Of a stretch of 64,000 bases of DNA, positions 1 to 11,789 are shown piece by piece. The notes under the pieces are model-generated. The model made no database searches, was not told the origin of the DNA, and saw only the letters and a list, made by a program, of their open reading frames with translations. Origin of the DNA: Cryptomeria japonica (lineage: Eukaryota; Streptophyta; Pinopsida; Cupressales; Cupressaceae); contig NC_081405.1 in assembly GCF_030272615.1 (NCBI RefSeq), positions 20,048,547 through 20,112,546 on the forward strand, in the 5' to 3' direction. A program made the translations under genes and the position numbers. The first letter of the stretch is position 1; every line of letters starts with the position of its first letter.

Positions 1-264
1 ATGAATCTTTCATGACGTTCTCCTTGCAATGCTTGCAAAGGAAGAAGCCAACGCTTCATAACTTCACACTTTCTTGGGAACCTGCATATAACACCATTAT
101 CTTTCATATAACACCATTATCTTTCATCATGCACATCCACAGAGGATCCCTTTCCATATGCACACCTGCAATAATTAATACTCAAAGATATATATAACCA
201 TATAACGTAAATCATGCACAACCACAGAGAATACATAAACTTCTCCCAGAGAAGGACAATCTGT

Positions 265-515
265 CACCTTGCACACTACAGAGGGTGAACTCACCTTGCA
301 CTCCGCAGAGGGTGAGAAATAACCGCCACCTTGCACTCCGCAGAGGGTGGAAAGAACTGCCACCTTGCACTCCGCAGAGGGTGGGAAAGAACTGCCACCT
401 TGCACTCCGCAAAGGGTGGAAAGAACTGCCACCTTGCACTCCGCAGAGGGTGGACTCACCTTGCACTCTGCACAGGGTGAGAGAGAACTGCCACCTTGCA
501 CTCCGTAGAGGGTGG
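265..515. repeat. Hairpin minisatellite array, copy A
   Basis: Eight units of about 23-25 bp with core CACCTTGCACTCCGCAGAGG, followed by GTG and separated by short spacers such as AAAGAACTGC, give a period near 34 bp. The flanks CCACC and GGTGG of each unit are complementary, so each can fold into a small hairpin. Units 1, 7 and 8 carry substitutions (for example ACTACAGAGG and CTGCACAGGG) that keep the outer arms. It lies inside the internal region of the LTR element. Role unknown. Confidence 0.85.
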
Positions 516-1325
516 ATGATACACCCAGTGTATCATGGTTAGTATCATCATAAATAAACATTTTGCAATAGACAAGGAATATACATTAGATATATATATA
601 TCAATTCCTCTATTAAACCATAATGATTAGAACCCAAGAATGAAATTGAGATATTAAAAGATGTCAAGACTCCCTCTAAAACCCTATCTAAATAAAGAAT
701 TCACAGACCTGATGATTCATTCTTACTTACGAAGTGGACCCATAGCATCTTAAAAGAGAGAGATGAAAGGTAGACTTTCATAATTAGTCCGATGACAAGA
801 TCTGATTGAGGGAGGGCTTCTCAGGTCATGCATGAAAGCTTTCTTCAAAGAGACATAATCTGAAAACATTATCTTCAAGAGTAGACATTAGGTTACCTTA
901 GAGACATGATATAGTAAAACAAAACACCAACCCTTACAAACCCTCAAAACACAGATTCAAACATATAGATAGAAGTCATTTATCTATACTGGGATCCTAA
1001 TACACATTCATATATCTATACTATCACTATTTAGCCATGAACACATTGAATATATAAGTGATAGCAGGTATATGATAGCAGAAATATATAAGGATGACAG
1101 CAAGTATCAAAATAAGGTAAGTTTCAAATCACCTACAACTTCACTTACCTATCTCCCTTGAAATAAATTGAGATTCATCACCTTTGAAGGTTCTAAGATG
1201 CTAAGAGGATGAGGAATCCATTGATGCAGATGAAGGACCTTGACTGTGCATGTAATCATCTGAAAACCCTAGATCTGCACTTAGAAGTCCAGGCTATAAA
1301 TCTGATCATTGCACATGCAAACCTA

Positions 1326-1338
1326 GGCTCTGATACCA
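1326..1338 (-). promoter_or_regulatory. Primer binding site (initiator-Met tRNA type), copy A
   Basis: Read on the minus strand this is TGGTATCAGAGCC, which matches the 3' end of plant initiator methionine tRNA. It directly abuts the LTR end (…CTAACA) with no spacer. Confidence 0.9.
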
Positions 1339-2349
1339 TGTTAGTTTTCGCGATCAGATTAGCAAAATGAACAAAAAAGTAATGATGCACAGAACAAGAA
1401 ACAAGACACAACACATACCCTGGGAAAACCTCCCTCTTGGAGGAAAAACCCAGCAACAAATCAGATCTAGATCCTTTTATTAATTGTAGAATACAATGGC
1501 AGTCAAATTACTTATCTGATATAACTGTCAACCTAGGGCAGAATTAGAGTTACAGTCGTAACCCAGCTAGGGCACGATGTAACAGAAGAAGATAGCAGAC
1601 TTATCTCTTTCTTATATAAGAATATCATCAACATACAGCTTCCAGCTCTTCGTAGTTCTTCACTGAAGATTGCAGACCTAATGATGTTTGTAGACCTTCA
1701 AGCGGAACTCACTATCCTCTTCAATGTATTCACTATCCAAGATTGCATGTATGGTAAATGCTGATGGCAGAAGTAATTCACTGATTCCTTGATCAGAATT
1801 CGCATTGACCTTTTATTGCAAAGCACAGGGTCTTCACATTGATTATCTAATATTCGGATTGCTTGATTTCATTTTCGACTAGTGATATGCTTGTGCATAT
1901 ATACAAGAGGTGAGCCCTATCTTGGGTCGGCCCAATCCATCCTTGGGGCCAACACTATTTATTAGTTCCACACGCCACCATAAGCATGGGACCTAAACAA
2001 TATAGTTTCCACGTTACAAGAGCTCACGCCACATAGAGATGTGCTAAAATAAGATATAGGACCACACGTTTGGAGAAGGGATGTGTCCTTTTAATAATAC
2101 AATCATTTGGGCCCAGCCCATCATAAATGATCAATACATAAGACTATACACCACAAAATGTGTGTGCTGGAGATAGGTCCACACGTTGGACCTAGAGATG
2201 TGCCCCTTTACATGTTAGGTCCAGCCCTTAATGGTTTTACACATTACATATAAATACAATAGATAGGGCCCTGCCCTATAAGGATTCAGATGATGCCTTA
2301 AGGCAATCCGAATCCTATTTATTTTCCTAACCTAGTGACAAAATCAACA
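1339..2349 (-). repeat. LTR shared between two element copies (1011 bp)
   Basis: On the minus strand this runs TGTTGATTTTG…CTAACA with TG/CA ends. It is flanked by a PBS on one side (1326-1338) and a purine-rich PPT on the other (2350-2358), so it serves as the 5' LTR of copy A and the 3' LTR of copy B. It is the same length as the LTR at 3835-4845. Bases 1339-1585 are identical between the two, whereas the remaining roughly 765 bp differ at about 20 positions by eye. A TATATAAG motif near 1613-1620 could be the TATA box. Confidence 0.9.
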
Positions 2350-2358
2350 CTCCCTCTT
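2350..2358 (-). promoter_or_regulatory. Polypurine tract
   Basis: Minus-strand AAGAGGGAG lies immediately upstream of the LTR start TGTTGA. This is the expected position of the plus-strand primer for an LTR element on the minus strand. Confidence 0.8.
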
Positions 2359-2760
2359 AACTAGGGAGGAAAATAAATACATAACCAAATTCACATGGAC
2401 AAACCCATGGCATGAACATTTACAAGGTTTAGGGCCCAGCCCTAAGAGTACAAACAAGATACACATCGTGATCTGATCACACAATTACATTACAATATGA
2501 ATCTTTCATGACGTTCTCCTTGCAATGCTTGCAAAGGAAGAAGCCAACGCTTCATAACTTCACACTTTCTTGGGAACCTGCATATAACACCATTATCTTT
2601 CATATAACACCATTATCTTTCATCATGCACATCCACAGAGGATCCCTTTCCATATGCACACCTGCAATAATTAATACTCAAAGATATATATAACCATATA
2701 ACGTAAATCATGCACAACCACAGAGAATACATAAACTTCTCCCAGAGAAGGACAATCTGT

Positions 2761-3011
2761 CACCTTGCACACTACAGAGGGTGAACTCACCTTGCACTCC
2801 GCAGAGGGTGAGAAATAACCGCCACCTTGCACTCCGCAGAGGGTGGAAAGAACTGCCACCTTGCACTCCGCAGAGGGTGGGAAAGAACTGCCACCTTGCA
2901 CTCCGCAAAGGGTGGAAAGAACTGCCACCTTGCACTCCGCAGAGGGTGGACTCACCTTGCACTCTGCACAGGGTGAGAGAGAACTGCCACCTTGCACTCC
3001 GTAGAGGGTGG
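2761..3011. repeat. Hairpin minisatellite array, copy B
   Basis: An exact second copy of the eight-unit array at 265-515, displaced by 2496 bp, with the same unit variants in the same order. It was duplicated as part of the whole internal region rather than amplified independently. Confidence 0.85.
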
Positions 3012-3821
3012 ATGATACACCCAGTGTATCATGGTTAGTATCATCATAAATAAACATTTTGCAATAGACAAGGAATATACATTAGATATATATATATCAA
3101 TTCCTCTATTAAACCATAATGATTAGAACCCAAGAATGAAATTGAGATATTAAAAGATGTCAAGACTCCCTCTAAAACCCTATCTAAATAAAGAATTCAC
3201 AGACCTGATGATTCATTCTTACTTACGAAGTGGACCCATAGCATCTTAAAAGAGAGAGATGAAAGGTAGACTTTCATAATTAGTCCGATGACAAGATCTG
3301 ATTGAGGGAGGGCTTCTCAGGTCATGCATGAAAGCTTTCTTCAAAGAGACATAATCTGAAAACATTATCTTCAAGAGTAGACATTAGGTTACCTTAGAGA
3401 CATGATATAGTAAAACAAAACACCAACCCTTACAAACCCTCAAAACACAGATTCAAACATATAGATAGAAGTCATTTATCTATACTGGGATCCTAATACA
3501 CATTCATATATCTATACTATCACTATTTAGCCATGAACACATTGAATATATAAGTGATAGCAGGTATATGATAGCAGAAATATATAAGGATGACAGCAAG
3601 TATCAAAATAAGGTAAGTTTCAAATCACCTACAACTTCACTTACCTATCTCCCTTGAAATAAATTGAGATTCATCACCTTTGAAGGTTCTAAGATGCTAA
3701 GAGGATGAGGAATCCATTGATGCAGATGAAGGACCTTGACTGTGCATGTAATCATCTGAAAACCCTAGATCTGCACTTAGAAGTCCAGGCTATAAATCTG
3801 ATCATTGCACATGCAAACCTA

Positions 3822-3834
3822 GGCTCTGATACCA
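3822..3834 (-). promoter_or_regulatory. Primer binding site (initiator-Met tRNA type), copy B
   Basis: Minus-strand TGGTATCAGAGCC abuts the end of the 5' LTR at 3835, identical to the site at 1326-1338. Confidence 0.9.
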
Positions 3835-4845
3835 TGTTAGTTTTCGCGATCAGATTAGCAAAATGAACAAAAAAGTAATGATGCACAGAACAAGAAACAA
3901 GACACAACACATACCCTGGGAAAACCTCCCTCTTGGAGGAAAAACCCAGCAACAAATCAGATCTAGATCCTTTTATTAATTGTAGAATACAATGGCAGTC
4001 AAATTACTTATCTGATATAACTGTCAACCTAGGGCAGAATTAGAGTTACAGTCGTAACCCAGCTAGGGCACGATGTAACAGCAGAAGATAGCAGACTTAT
4101 CTCTTTCTTATATAAGAATATCATCAGCATACAGCTTCCAGCTCTTCGTAGTTCTTCACTGAAGATTGAAGACCTAATGATGTCTGTAGACCTTCAAGAG
4201 GAACTCGCTATCCTCTTCAATGTATTCGCTGTCCAAGATTGCATGTATGGTAAATGCTGATGGCAGAAGTAATTCACTGATTCCTTGATCAGAATTTGCA
4301 TTGACCTTTTATTGCAGAGCACAGGGTCTTCACATTGATTGTCTAATTTTCGGATTGCTTGATTTCATTTTCGACTAGTGATATGCTTGTGCATATATAC
4401 AAGAGGTGAGCCCTATCTTGGGTCGGCCCAATCCATCCTTGGGGCCAACACTATTTATTAGTTCCACACGCCACCATAAGCATGGGACCTAAACAATATA
4501 GTTTCCACGTTACAAGAGCCGACGCTACATAGAGATGTGCTAAAATAAGATATAGGACCACATGTTTGGAGAAGGGATGTGTCCTTTTAATAATACAATC
4601 ATTTGGGCCCAGCCCATCATAAATGATCAATACATAAGACTATACGCCACAAAATGTGTGTGCTGGAGATAGGTCCACACGTTGGACCTAGAGATGCGCC
4701 CCTTTACATGTTAGGTCCAGCCCTTAATGGTTTTACACATTACATATAAATACAATAGATAGGGCCCTGCCCTATAAGGATTCAGATGATGCCTTAAGGC
4801 AATCCGAATCCTGTTTATTTTCCTAACCTAGTTACAAAATCAACA
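3835..4845 (-). repeat. Outer 5' LTR of the tandem Copia-like array (1011 bp)
   Basis: TG/CA-bounded, with its PBS-proximal end at 3835 and outer end at 4845. Beyond it is unrelated sequence (ctatatactatc…), so this is the true upstream edge of the array. The target-site duplication cannot be checked because the other edge lies outside the window. Confidence 0.88.
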
Positions 4846-6487
4846 CTATATACTATCTATTCAAGAGAAAAATATGACACGTATCATCTGCAAAAAGAAA
4901 TTAATTATGATTCAGTTCATATGGTGGCAAAGAAGAATTGAAATAGTTAAAACAAAGATCTTGATTACCTTGCATAAAACTTCATATTGATATCTGTGTG
5001 ATATATGTATTCTCACAGCATAAGATTTTTCAAATTGATATCTGTATGTATCCTCATGTATTTTTCAGATCATGGGCTATAAAATCTTCCTCACACTATC
5101 ACGATACCAAGGCATTCGAATCAAATGGAAACAATAATGATTGTGGTTGGTATTTATAAACTTTGACATACAAATTATCATTGGCTTTAAACAATATTAA
5201 GTGTGTGTTAGTTGGCGGTTGTAACTATACACAAACTAATTGGTAAACACCAACCAACTCGGTTATGAGTGGTTGGAAAACCTTTGTTATTTATGTGTGT
5301 CCATATTCAAAGCAGAGTGAGAGAGGTTGATTGGCTATTATTGTGTGATAAGTAGAGTGTTCTTAAAAATAGAAGTTCATTTTGAAAAAGAAAAGTTTAT
5401 GCACAGACATAAATGCAATAAGGCCAAAGTCAATAACATGCGATATGAACGTATACAGATCATAAATCTGAGGTGAGATATACAGATCATATACAGCAAA
5501 ATATCTTCTAAGACATGATCATATACAGATCGTAATAAGAGGACTACACTGCAAATACACAGTATAGAGTTTGGAGACAGATTGACCAAGAATGGTATAA
5601 ATCACAGTCGTGAACCTATGTTATGCCCAGAAGAAAAAATGTGTACTTTAAAACACTAGATTAGGGCAACACACAAAAAGTGGAGAGTGAGACAACTGAG
5701 ATCAGGAAACAGAGTCACTTAAAAAAATGTTTCTCAACAAAACAGAGAAGTAACAGGAAATGTTATTTGACACATGAAAACAGCATTAGGATCAGGCAAA
5801 TATGTACTGTAAATGGCACATCGGATTAAGCAATTCAATTTTACACTACTTTTACCTTTTCAAGGAAAACAACTAAAAAAGAATAGAAAGTGAAAGAGAC
5901 GGGTGGAAATGCTGCTGCTATGCCAGAAATGTTTCTGGTTTCAAAAAAACATATTCGATTTCAAGGAAAACATCTCCAGCAGTTTCCACCTCCATCCAAA
6001 GGGTATTCAACATTGCTGGAATGGGGAAAAGTTTCAGCAATGAGGAAATAAGTTTTCAGCTTGCTGGAAATAGGTCCAGCATTCAGTAAACCAAAGCTTG
6101 AAATATTTTGGGAGAGTCAAGACTTTCAAGGTATGTGTAGGGAAAATGAGAACCGTGAAATAATGTGCACATCTGATTAAACCATTTTATGTCCACATCT
6201 TGAATGGGCCTAAGAGTGAAGGGCTGTGTACTCCATACATAAGGCACAGATTTAAATCTAGAGTGGGGTACGATGTGTACACCTTATTGAAAAATATATA
6301 AGGTAAATGTAATGTGGACTTTCCCAAGCAAGTCTTACACATCAAATTGGTGTCTCTCTTGGCAGTGACCAAAAAAACTACCTTTGACTTTATTTAAACA
6401 TTAAGTCCAAATATCAAAATCTAAACATTGCACCATATACGACAATTATTTGTAATATATTTTCCAGATATGATGTAAAGGAATATG
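4846..6487. other. AT-rich stretch, no gene recognised
   Basis: Open frames are short and unlike known proteins. The sequence around 5930-6080 repeats words such as GCTGGAAA and TTTCAGCA without a regular period. If the RPC34 gene at 6973-7426 is intact, this would be part of its third intron. Confidence 0.5.
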
Positions 6488-6868
6488 TAACTGTTTATTT
6501 GTATAGGTAACTATAAAAGATATTTGAGATTATTCTAAGTGGAAAGTTTGTAATAGATGTAATTATGTCAATGGATGTCTTGCAAGTGAAAGAGTTATGT
6601 GAATGACATATATGTTCTTATTCTTAATGAAGGTTATCATAGGAATCTTTCATTTGGTGCTTTAAAATGAATAACTGTTTATTTGTATTGGTAACTATGA
6701 AAGATATTTGAGAATATTCTAAGTGGAAAGTTTGTAATAGAACTATTGTAATAGATGTAATTATGTCAATGGATGTCTTACAAGTGAAAGAGTTATGTGA
6801 ATGACATATATGTTCTTATTCTTGATGAAGGTTATCATAGGAATCTTTCATTTGGTGCTTTAAAATGA
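6488..6868. repeat. Tandem duplication of about 183-197 bp
   Basis: The block from taactgtttatttgtat to ggtgctttaaaatgaa occurs twice in direct order, at about 6488-6670 and 6672-6868. The second copy has a small internal insertion (aactattgtaatag) that duplicates adjacent bases. Only a few substitutions separate the copies, suggesting a fairly recent local duplication. Confidence 0.85.
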
Positions 6869-6972
6869 ACTTAGTATAGATCTCAAGAAAAAGAGCTGAA
6901 AATTGGAGTTATAAGTCAAAATTGCAGTTAAAATTTTTACAATTATGACTTTTCATATGATAGAAAACTGAC

Positions 6973-7426
6973 CTTCCAGATTCATCTTTTGCTTGTCTCT
7001 TATATACTATGAAATCACCCTGCTTGAACATTTGGATTTGACGCTATTCACCAAGAAAAAAAAATTAGACAAATTGAAATGTCATAAGCTAGTTTGCATA
7101 GAATATGCAACAATTAGCAAATACCCACTTTTTGAAGTAGCGAGTTGATTGCCTGAACTCTGACTCCCAGTTCAACACCTCTAAGATTCTCTTCCATAAT
7201 TTTATCTGTCAAGCCCTGTCAATTATCATTAGTTGAGATATTATTCTAAAATGTTAAAAACAATGTTCTAGTCGCAAAATAACACTCAAGGTAAAATTTC
7301 TCAGTCTAGATAATAGAAAAATAAAAATGTCATTTGCAACAGACTTGTACTTACTTCAGAAAAATTAGTGAATAGGTCCAATATTCGATTTATTGTAGAA
7401 GGCAATTGAGAAGCTGGGGTCGCCAT
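6973..7426 (-). CDS. RPC34: RNA polymerase III subunit RPC34/RPC6-like, exons 1-3 (5' part of gene)
   Basis: Three minus-strand exons splice cleanly: 7355-7426 (24 codons from ATG), 7129-7215 (29 codons) and 6973-7043 (71 bp, ending in phase 2). Donors read GTAAGT, GTGGGT and GTCAGT; acceptors end CAG and TAG. The predicted start is MATPASQLPST, followed by NRILDLF, GLTDKIMEEN, AINSLLQK, then QIQMF and DFIVYKRQ. This lines up with the first winged-helix region of RPC34 (human counterpart has GITDQVI, AINRLLS and LLYRIK). RPC34 acts in the RPC82-RPC34-RPC31 subcomplex during Pol III initiation. Only about 76 codons are present and the rest would lie left of 6973, so this is either a long-intron gene holding the retroelement array in intron 3, or a gene fragment. 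No stop or frameshift interrupts the exons. Confidence 0.62.
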
Positions 7427-8071
7427 GTCTCAAATCTGATACATAATATAGTTAATCAGGAAAATCCTCTCACTACACAAATTATAATTGAGTACCTAAA
7501 TGATCCAATTATCTCATAAAATAATAAAACATGTCAAATATTTAGATAACATGGGAGGTTCCAATCATCCCTGATAATTTCCTGCCATACTAATGATAAA
7601 ATAGCAGTTGTTAGTACTTTCCTATCAACATTAAACCATCAAAAGGAACTGGCAGAAGCCAAATGAGAAATATCATAATTCATGCATCTTACAAAAAAAT
7701 TCAGATTTGCAATATAGATAACACATAAAAGCATTTACAAATCAAATATGTACATTAATTACTAAATTAGACTCCAGAAATGAGCTGAACAAATGCAAAT
7801 ACACGTGGCATCTGTATATTGTTCTTCCAAAATAAATGTATTTACTAGCACATGAACCGAAAGGAGGTGCAATGGGTACATTGATAGTAAAATATACTTT
7901 GGAGGGTACGAAATTGCAGAATGTAAAAATTGCATTTATTAGTGATAATTATTTGTAATGTAATCGAATTGGTTTTAAAATATAAACCAGTATCTAAAAT
8001 TTGACTAAAGTATATTTCAGTGAGAAGTGGGGTAAGGGAGTAAAATTTGACTAAGTATCTAAAAATTTCCA
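7427..8071. other. Region upstream of the RPC34-like exons, no gene recognised
   Basis: AT-rich sequence with only short spurious frames. It would hold the promoter and 5' UTR of the RPC34-like gene, but I see no decisive TATA box or other motif. Confidence 0.4.
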
Positions 8072-10195
8072 TTGCTCCCTAGTTGGAGCAAATTTTGCTT
8101 CCATTGCTCTCTTTCAAGACCGAAATCCCTCTCCAAGCCTTTCAAGTCACTAAAATCACCTCTAATCATCATAAGATGTCTTAATTTGAGCAAGGAATGC
8201 AATGTAGGATCAATGACTTTTAATTAGGTCAAGTGTGGAGACAACTTCCTTTGCTCTCTAGTCGAAGCGAAATCCTCTTCCATTGCACTTACCTTGGAGC
8301 GATGGAGACTTCTTGAGCAAATTTGAGGGAGATGAGTAAGTTTTGAAGCCTCTAGCATCATTTTGATCATAGAAGAAGTAGAAAGCATTATCATTTTGAC
8401 CAAGGAATTAGGGGAGATAGCAAATTGAGGTCACTTCCTTTGCTCCTCTCTAGGAGCGAAAAAACACTTCCATTGCTCTCCTTTGAGAGCGAATTTCCCT
8501 TCCATTGCCTTTGGTTGAGAGCGAAATCACATTCAAGGCAAGTATTGAGGTCTTTTGATGCATGAGAGCTAAACCCTAGGGTGCAAGTTAGTAAGACCAA
8601 GCTAGAAGGTGAGTTTGGGAGCTATGTCCATTGCTCAAGGTTCAATGCAAAAACCACTTCCTTTGCTCTCTTCCAGGAGTGAAATATGTTTCCTTTGCCC
8701 TTCTTTGGGAGTGAATTTGCTTCTAGAACCTTACATGAGCGTAATACAATGCATTTGAGTTGGTAGAATGAAAATTGAGGGGTAAAAGGGAGTTGAACTT
8801 CAGCTTGGAGATTATTTCCATTGCTCCTCTTTGGGAGCGAAATTTACTTCCATTGCTCATTTATGAGAGCGAATTCACCTCTAAGGCCTCACATGAGCAT
8901 GGTTTGATGCATTTGAGTTGAGAGAATGAATGTAAGTGAGAAAAAGAGAGTTAAACTTCAACTTGAGAGCTATTTCCATTGCTCCTCAGTGGGAGCGAAA
9001 TTGCCTTCCTTTGCCTGAGTCTAGGAGCGAAATTGCTTATAGAGCTTTCCTTTAAGTTGATTCGATACCTCCACTTGCATACATAGCAAAACACCCAAGT
9101 ATGAGTCGATGAAGGGTGAAATTTGATTAAGTGTGAGAGAATTTCCATTGCCTCCCCTTTAGAGCGAAATGTTCTTCCATTGCTCCTCATTGGGAGCGAA
9201 TTTCACTTCTATTGCCTCAATCTTAGAGTGAAATCATCTTCAAGACATTTGGTGAAGGAAATTTGACAACTCTTGCATATGAGGACTTAAATTCAAGAGA
9301 TGAGCTGATGAATGAAGAACAAAAATTTGACTAAGTATCAAAAAATTTCCTTTGCTCCTCTCTAGGAGCGAATCCTTGTTCCATTGCCTCCCTTTGAGAG
9401 CGAAAAGCTCTTCCTTTGCCCTTAGATAGGAGCGAAGTTGATTCCAAGGCTCGTCTTAAAGTTATTTTGACCTATTTTCACCCATGGATGATTGGAACCT
9501 AGAATTTGAGTTGATGGATTAGAGATATTGAATGAAATTTTTTACTAAATGGTTACTTCCATTGCCTTGGAGTCGAGCGAAATTACCTTCCATTGCCCTT
9601 CTTTGAGAGCGAAAATCTTCCCAAGGCAATTTTGATGACAATTTCAAGCATTTCACATAGGAGAGATGATGATTTTGAGGCATAAGAATGTGAAATTGGT
9701 GAAATTTACCTAAGAAAGTCGAGTTTCTTACCACTTCCATTGCTCCTCAGTGGGAGCGAATTTCATTTCCATTGCCCTGGTTTAGGAGCGAAATTCCTTC
9801 TAAGGTCCCCCTTGAGGCTAATTTGACATATCTACACACTAGGAGGGCAAAATCACAAAGTCTAGGTTGATGCAAAGGCAAGAAATTGATAAAACCTAGC
9901 TAAGAGGCAAATTTGTGATGCATTTCCATTACTCCCATTTTGGAGCAAAATCTACTTCCTTTGCTCCCTGAGAGGAGCGAAATCACCTGCCTTTGCTCCT
10001 TCATGAGACCGAATTCACTTCTAAGGTACTCATTGAGGGTAATTTGATGGTTTTTGCACATAGAGACTGAAAAACTTAAGGAATGAATGAGGTACAAGAG
10101 ATCAATTGATGATGGAATGATGTCGAACTTCCTTTGCTCCTTATCAGGAGCGAACTTGGTCCCCATTGCTCCAACTTCCATTGCCTACCCTTAGG
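8072..10195. repeat. Satellite-like array with hairpin units (TTGCTCC…GGAGCGAA)
   Basis: About twelve blocks begin near 8072, 8250, 8430, 8650, 8815, 8970, 9150, 9350, 9553, 9735, 9925 and 10130, spaced about 155-220 bp. Each has two or three copies of a roughly 30-bp inverted unit of the form TTCCATTGCTCC, 5-8 variable bases, then GGAGCGAAAT, so the arms GCTCC and GGAGC can pair. Between the unit groups is a looser spacer containing words like TTGATGCATTTGAGTTGA. Substitutions in the arms are often matched on both sides. It is not protein coding. It leads into the repeat tail at 10240 and is probably part of the same mobile element. Confidence 0.75.
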
Positions 10196-10239
10196 AGCGA
10201 CCTCCTCTTATCAAACCTGCAAATCACATAAAATCAGAG

Positions 10240-11789
10240 ATTATATCAAATTAGGAGGTTATATAGAAGCTATATATCATGTGTGCTTAATACCATCTTT
10301 GTTTATTTTGCAGGAATAACTAAAGAAAGGATGGAGATGCGGACTAGAAGCAACATCAAGAACACAACACAAGGAGGAAAGATTTCATCGGCAAGCACAA
10401 GGGTATCAAGGAAGGGAGAATCTCAAGGTATTCAAGAACTCTCATCGCATCATGATGACATGAAGAAGACAAAACCTTGAAGTGTAAAGGAGGGATCACA
10501 CAACTACCTCAAGGTAGGATAAGCAAGCGAAGATGGAGGAATGACTCAACCATAACGATGTTTCGCATCACCACCACATCGAGCGAGCTTGAAATGTTGA
10601 GTATCAAGATGTATTGCTCAAAACTCATTCATGATGATCTACCATGTACAAGTGCAAATTGAGGTGGCATTCTAGTCACCATTCACCAATCAAGGAAGTC
10701 CCACATCAGCATGTCCGAATTCAATGAACCAAGCTCATCATATGGAGGCACAAACTTTGAGACACCTACCCCCATTTTCTATTGGTTCACATTTAGTATT
10801 GAACCTGAATGCAAATATTTCATTGGCCAAAATAAAGTTTGTTGTAACAAACCCTAATTAGGGTTTCATTGTAAAATCTTGGCCATTGATTGGGTTTGAT
10901 CTAGGTCATTCATTGTAATGAGCTCTCTATACAAAGCTCAAGCTCTTCATTTGTAAAGGTCAATAGAATAGTGTGTAGTCCAAGGATAGATAGATCAGAA
11001 GATAGAATAGAAGTTAGATTAGAAGGAGGAATTGTTGTTAAGACTTGTAAATGAGATACTCTTTTCAATGAAGTTATGGTGAAATGTGTTATTTCAACAA
11101 GTCCCATGGTTTCTACTTCTCATTTGCTTTCATGTTGATTAGATTGAATGGAGGAATTTGTTGAATACATTTGTGTGAAATTCGTTTAGTCCATACCACT
11201 AGTCTCTTGCTGATTGTAAGTGTGTCTTGCGTGGTCAACTGGAATGATATGAGCTTAACTTCAAATTGTTATATGTCCATTGTTTATGCATTAACTTGAA
11301 TGGTAATCAATGTTTGATGGTAATGATTTTAATATCTTTGAATTATCTCTTAGAAGATTGCACTGAGCTTGTGTTAGATTGTTCAATTTGATGGTGAGAC
11401 CTTGCCCAGTAGAATTCCATTGAATCCTTCACCCATTTTCTTGCATTCTTAGGATCAAAATAGAATTCCTAAACCCTTTCCTTTTGTCCTTTTTTTCAAC
11501 TCAAGCTAGTTTAGGATAAAAAGCATTACAAGATTGCAACATCAGATGATCAAGTTCCAACAACTCAAGCATTCATGTACAACGTAAGTCCCCTTGTGAT
11601 TCCATCATAATCACAACGACCAATTGTACTTATCTACACGCCGTGACCCGACATTTATGAACCTTGGAGTTGTCTCAAGTGATCCTTAAGCTAATCTTCA
11701 ACATTTGAGGGACTTTGATCAAGAGAGGTAAGATACTTTTCGGTATTCTATTTTGTGTTCACATGTGCATGAAAAACACATCAACAACT
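10240..11789 (-). repeat. Terminal-repeat-like tail, copy 1 (ends …ACACATCAACA)
   Basis: Homologous in order to 12370-14085. Shared landmarks are a TTTGTTT…TTGCAGG junction, GCAACATCAAG, ATGGAGGCACAAA or GTGGAGGCACAAAGTTTG, AACAAACCCTAATTAGGGTTT, TCATTTGTAAAGGT and a final AAAACACATCAACA. On the minus strand it would begin TGTTGATGTGTTTTT, like a plant LTR 5' end, so both may be diverged LTRs. No PBS was found, so an LTR identity is inferred. No protein is encoded. Confidence 0.55.

Larger units (their letters stand above)
1..1338 (-). mobile_element. Internal region of non-autonomous Copia-like LTR element, copy A (partial)
   Basis: This stretch repeats 2497-3834 with an offset of 2496 bp and no difference that I found. 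It abuts the LTR at 1339 through a primer binding site at 1326-1338, so it is the internal region of a minus-strand element whose far end lies outside the window. It has no gag, protease, integrase or reverse transcriptase; the longest open frames (about 60-130 codons) fall in or near the hairpin repeats and look non-coding. It should depend on an autonomous partner. The Copia assignment rests on the PBS type (initiator-Met tRNA), not on protein. Confidence 0.8.
2350..3834 (-). mobile_element. Internal region of non-autonomous Copia-like LTR element, copy B (complete)
   Basis: A 1485-bp interior between the PPT (2350) and PBS (3822-3834). No retroelement protein is encoded; only short frames are open, the longest overlapping the hairpin array. 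It contains the second hairpin array (2761-3011). The size and lack of genes resemble TRIM/LARD-type non-autonomous elements, though the 1-kb LTRs are long for a TRIM. Confidence 0.85.

Noticed and set aside
175-561. 128-codon Cys-rich frame (and copy at 2671-3057), which at first looks like a small repeat protein
   Set aside because: It follows the hairpin minisatellite; frames on the opposite strand are equally open, and the repeat arms are complementary, pointing to nucleic acid structure instead of protein.
6187-6372. 61-codon minus-strand frame considered as RPC34 exon 4
   Set aside because: No resemblance to the next RPC34 segment and no matching splice junction.
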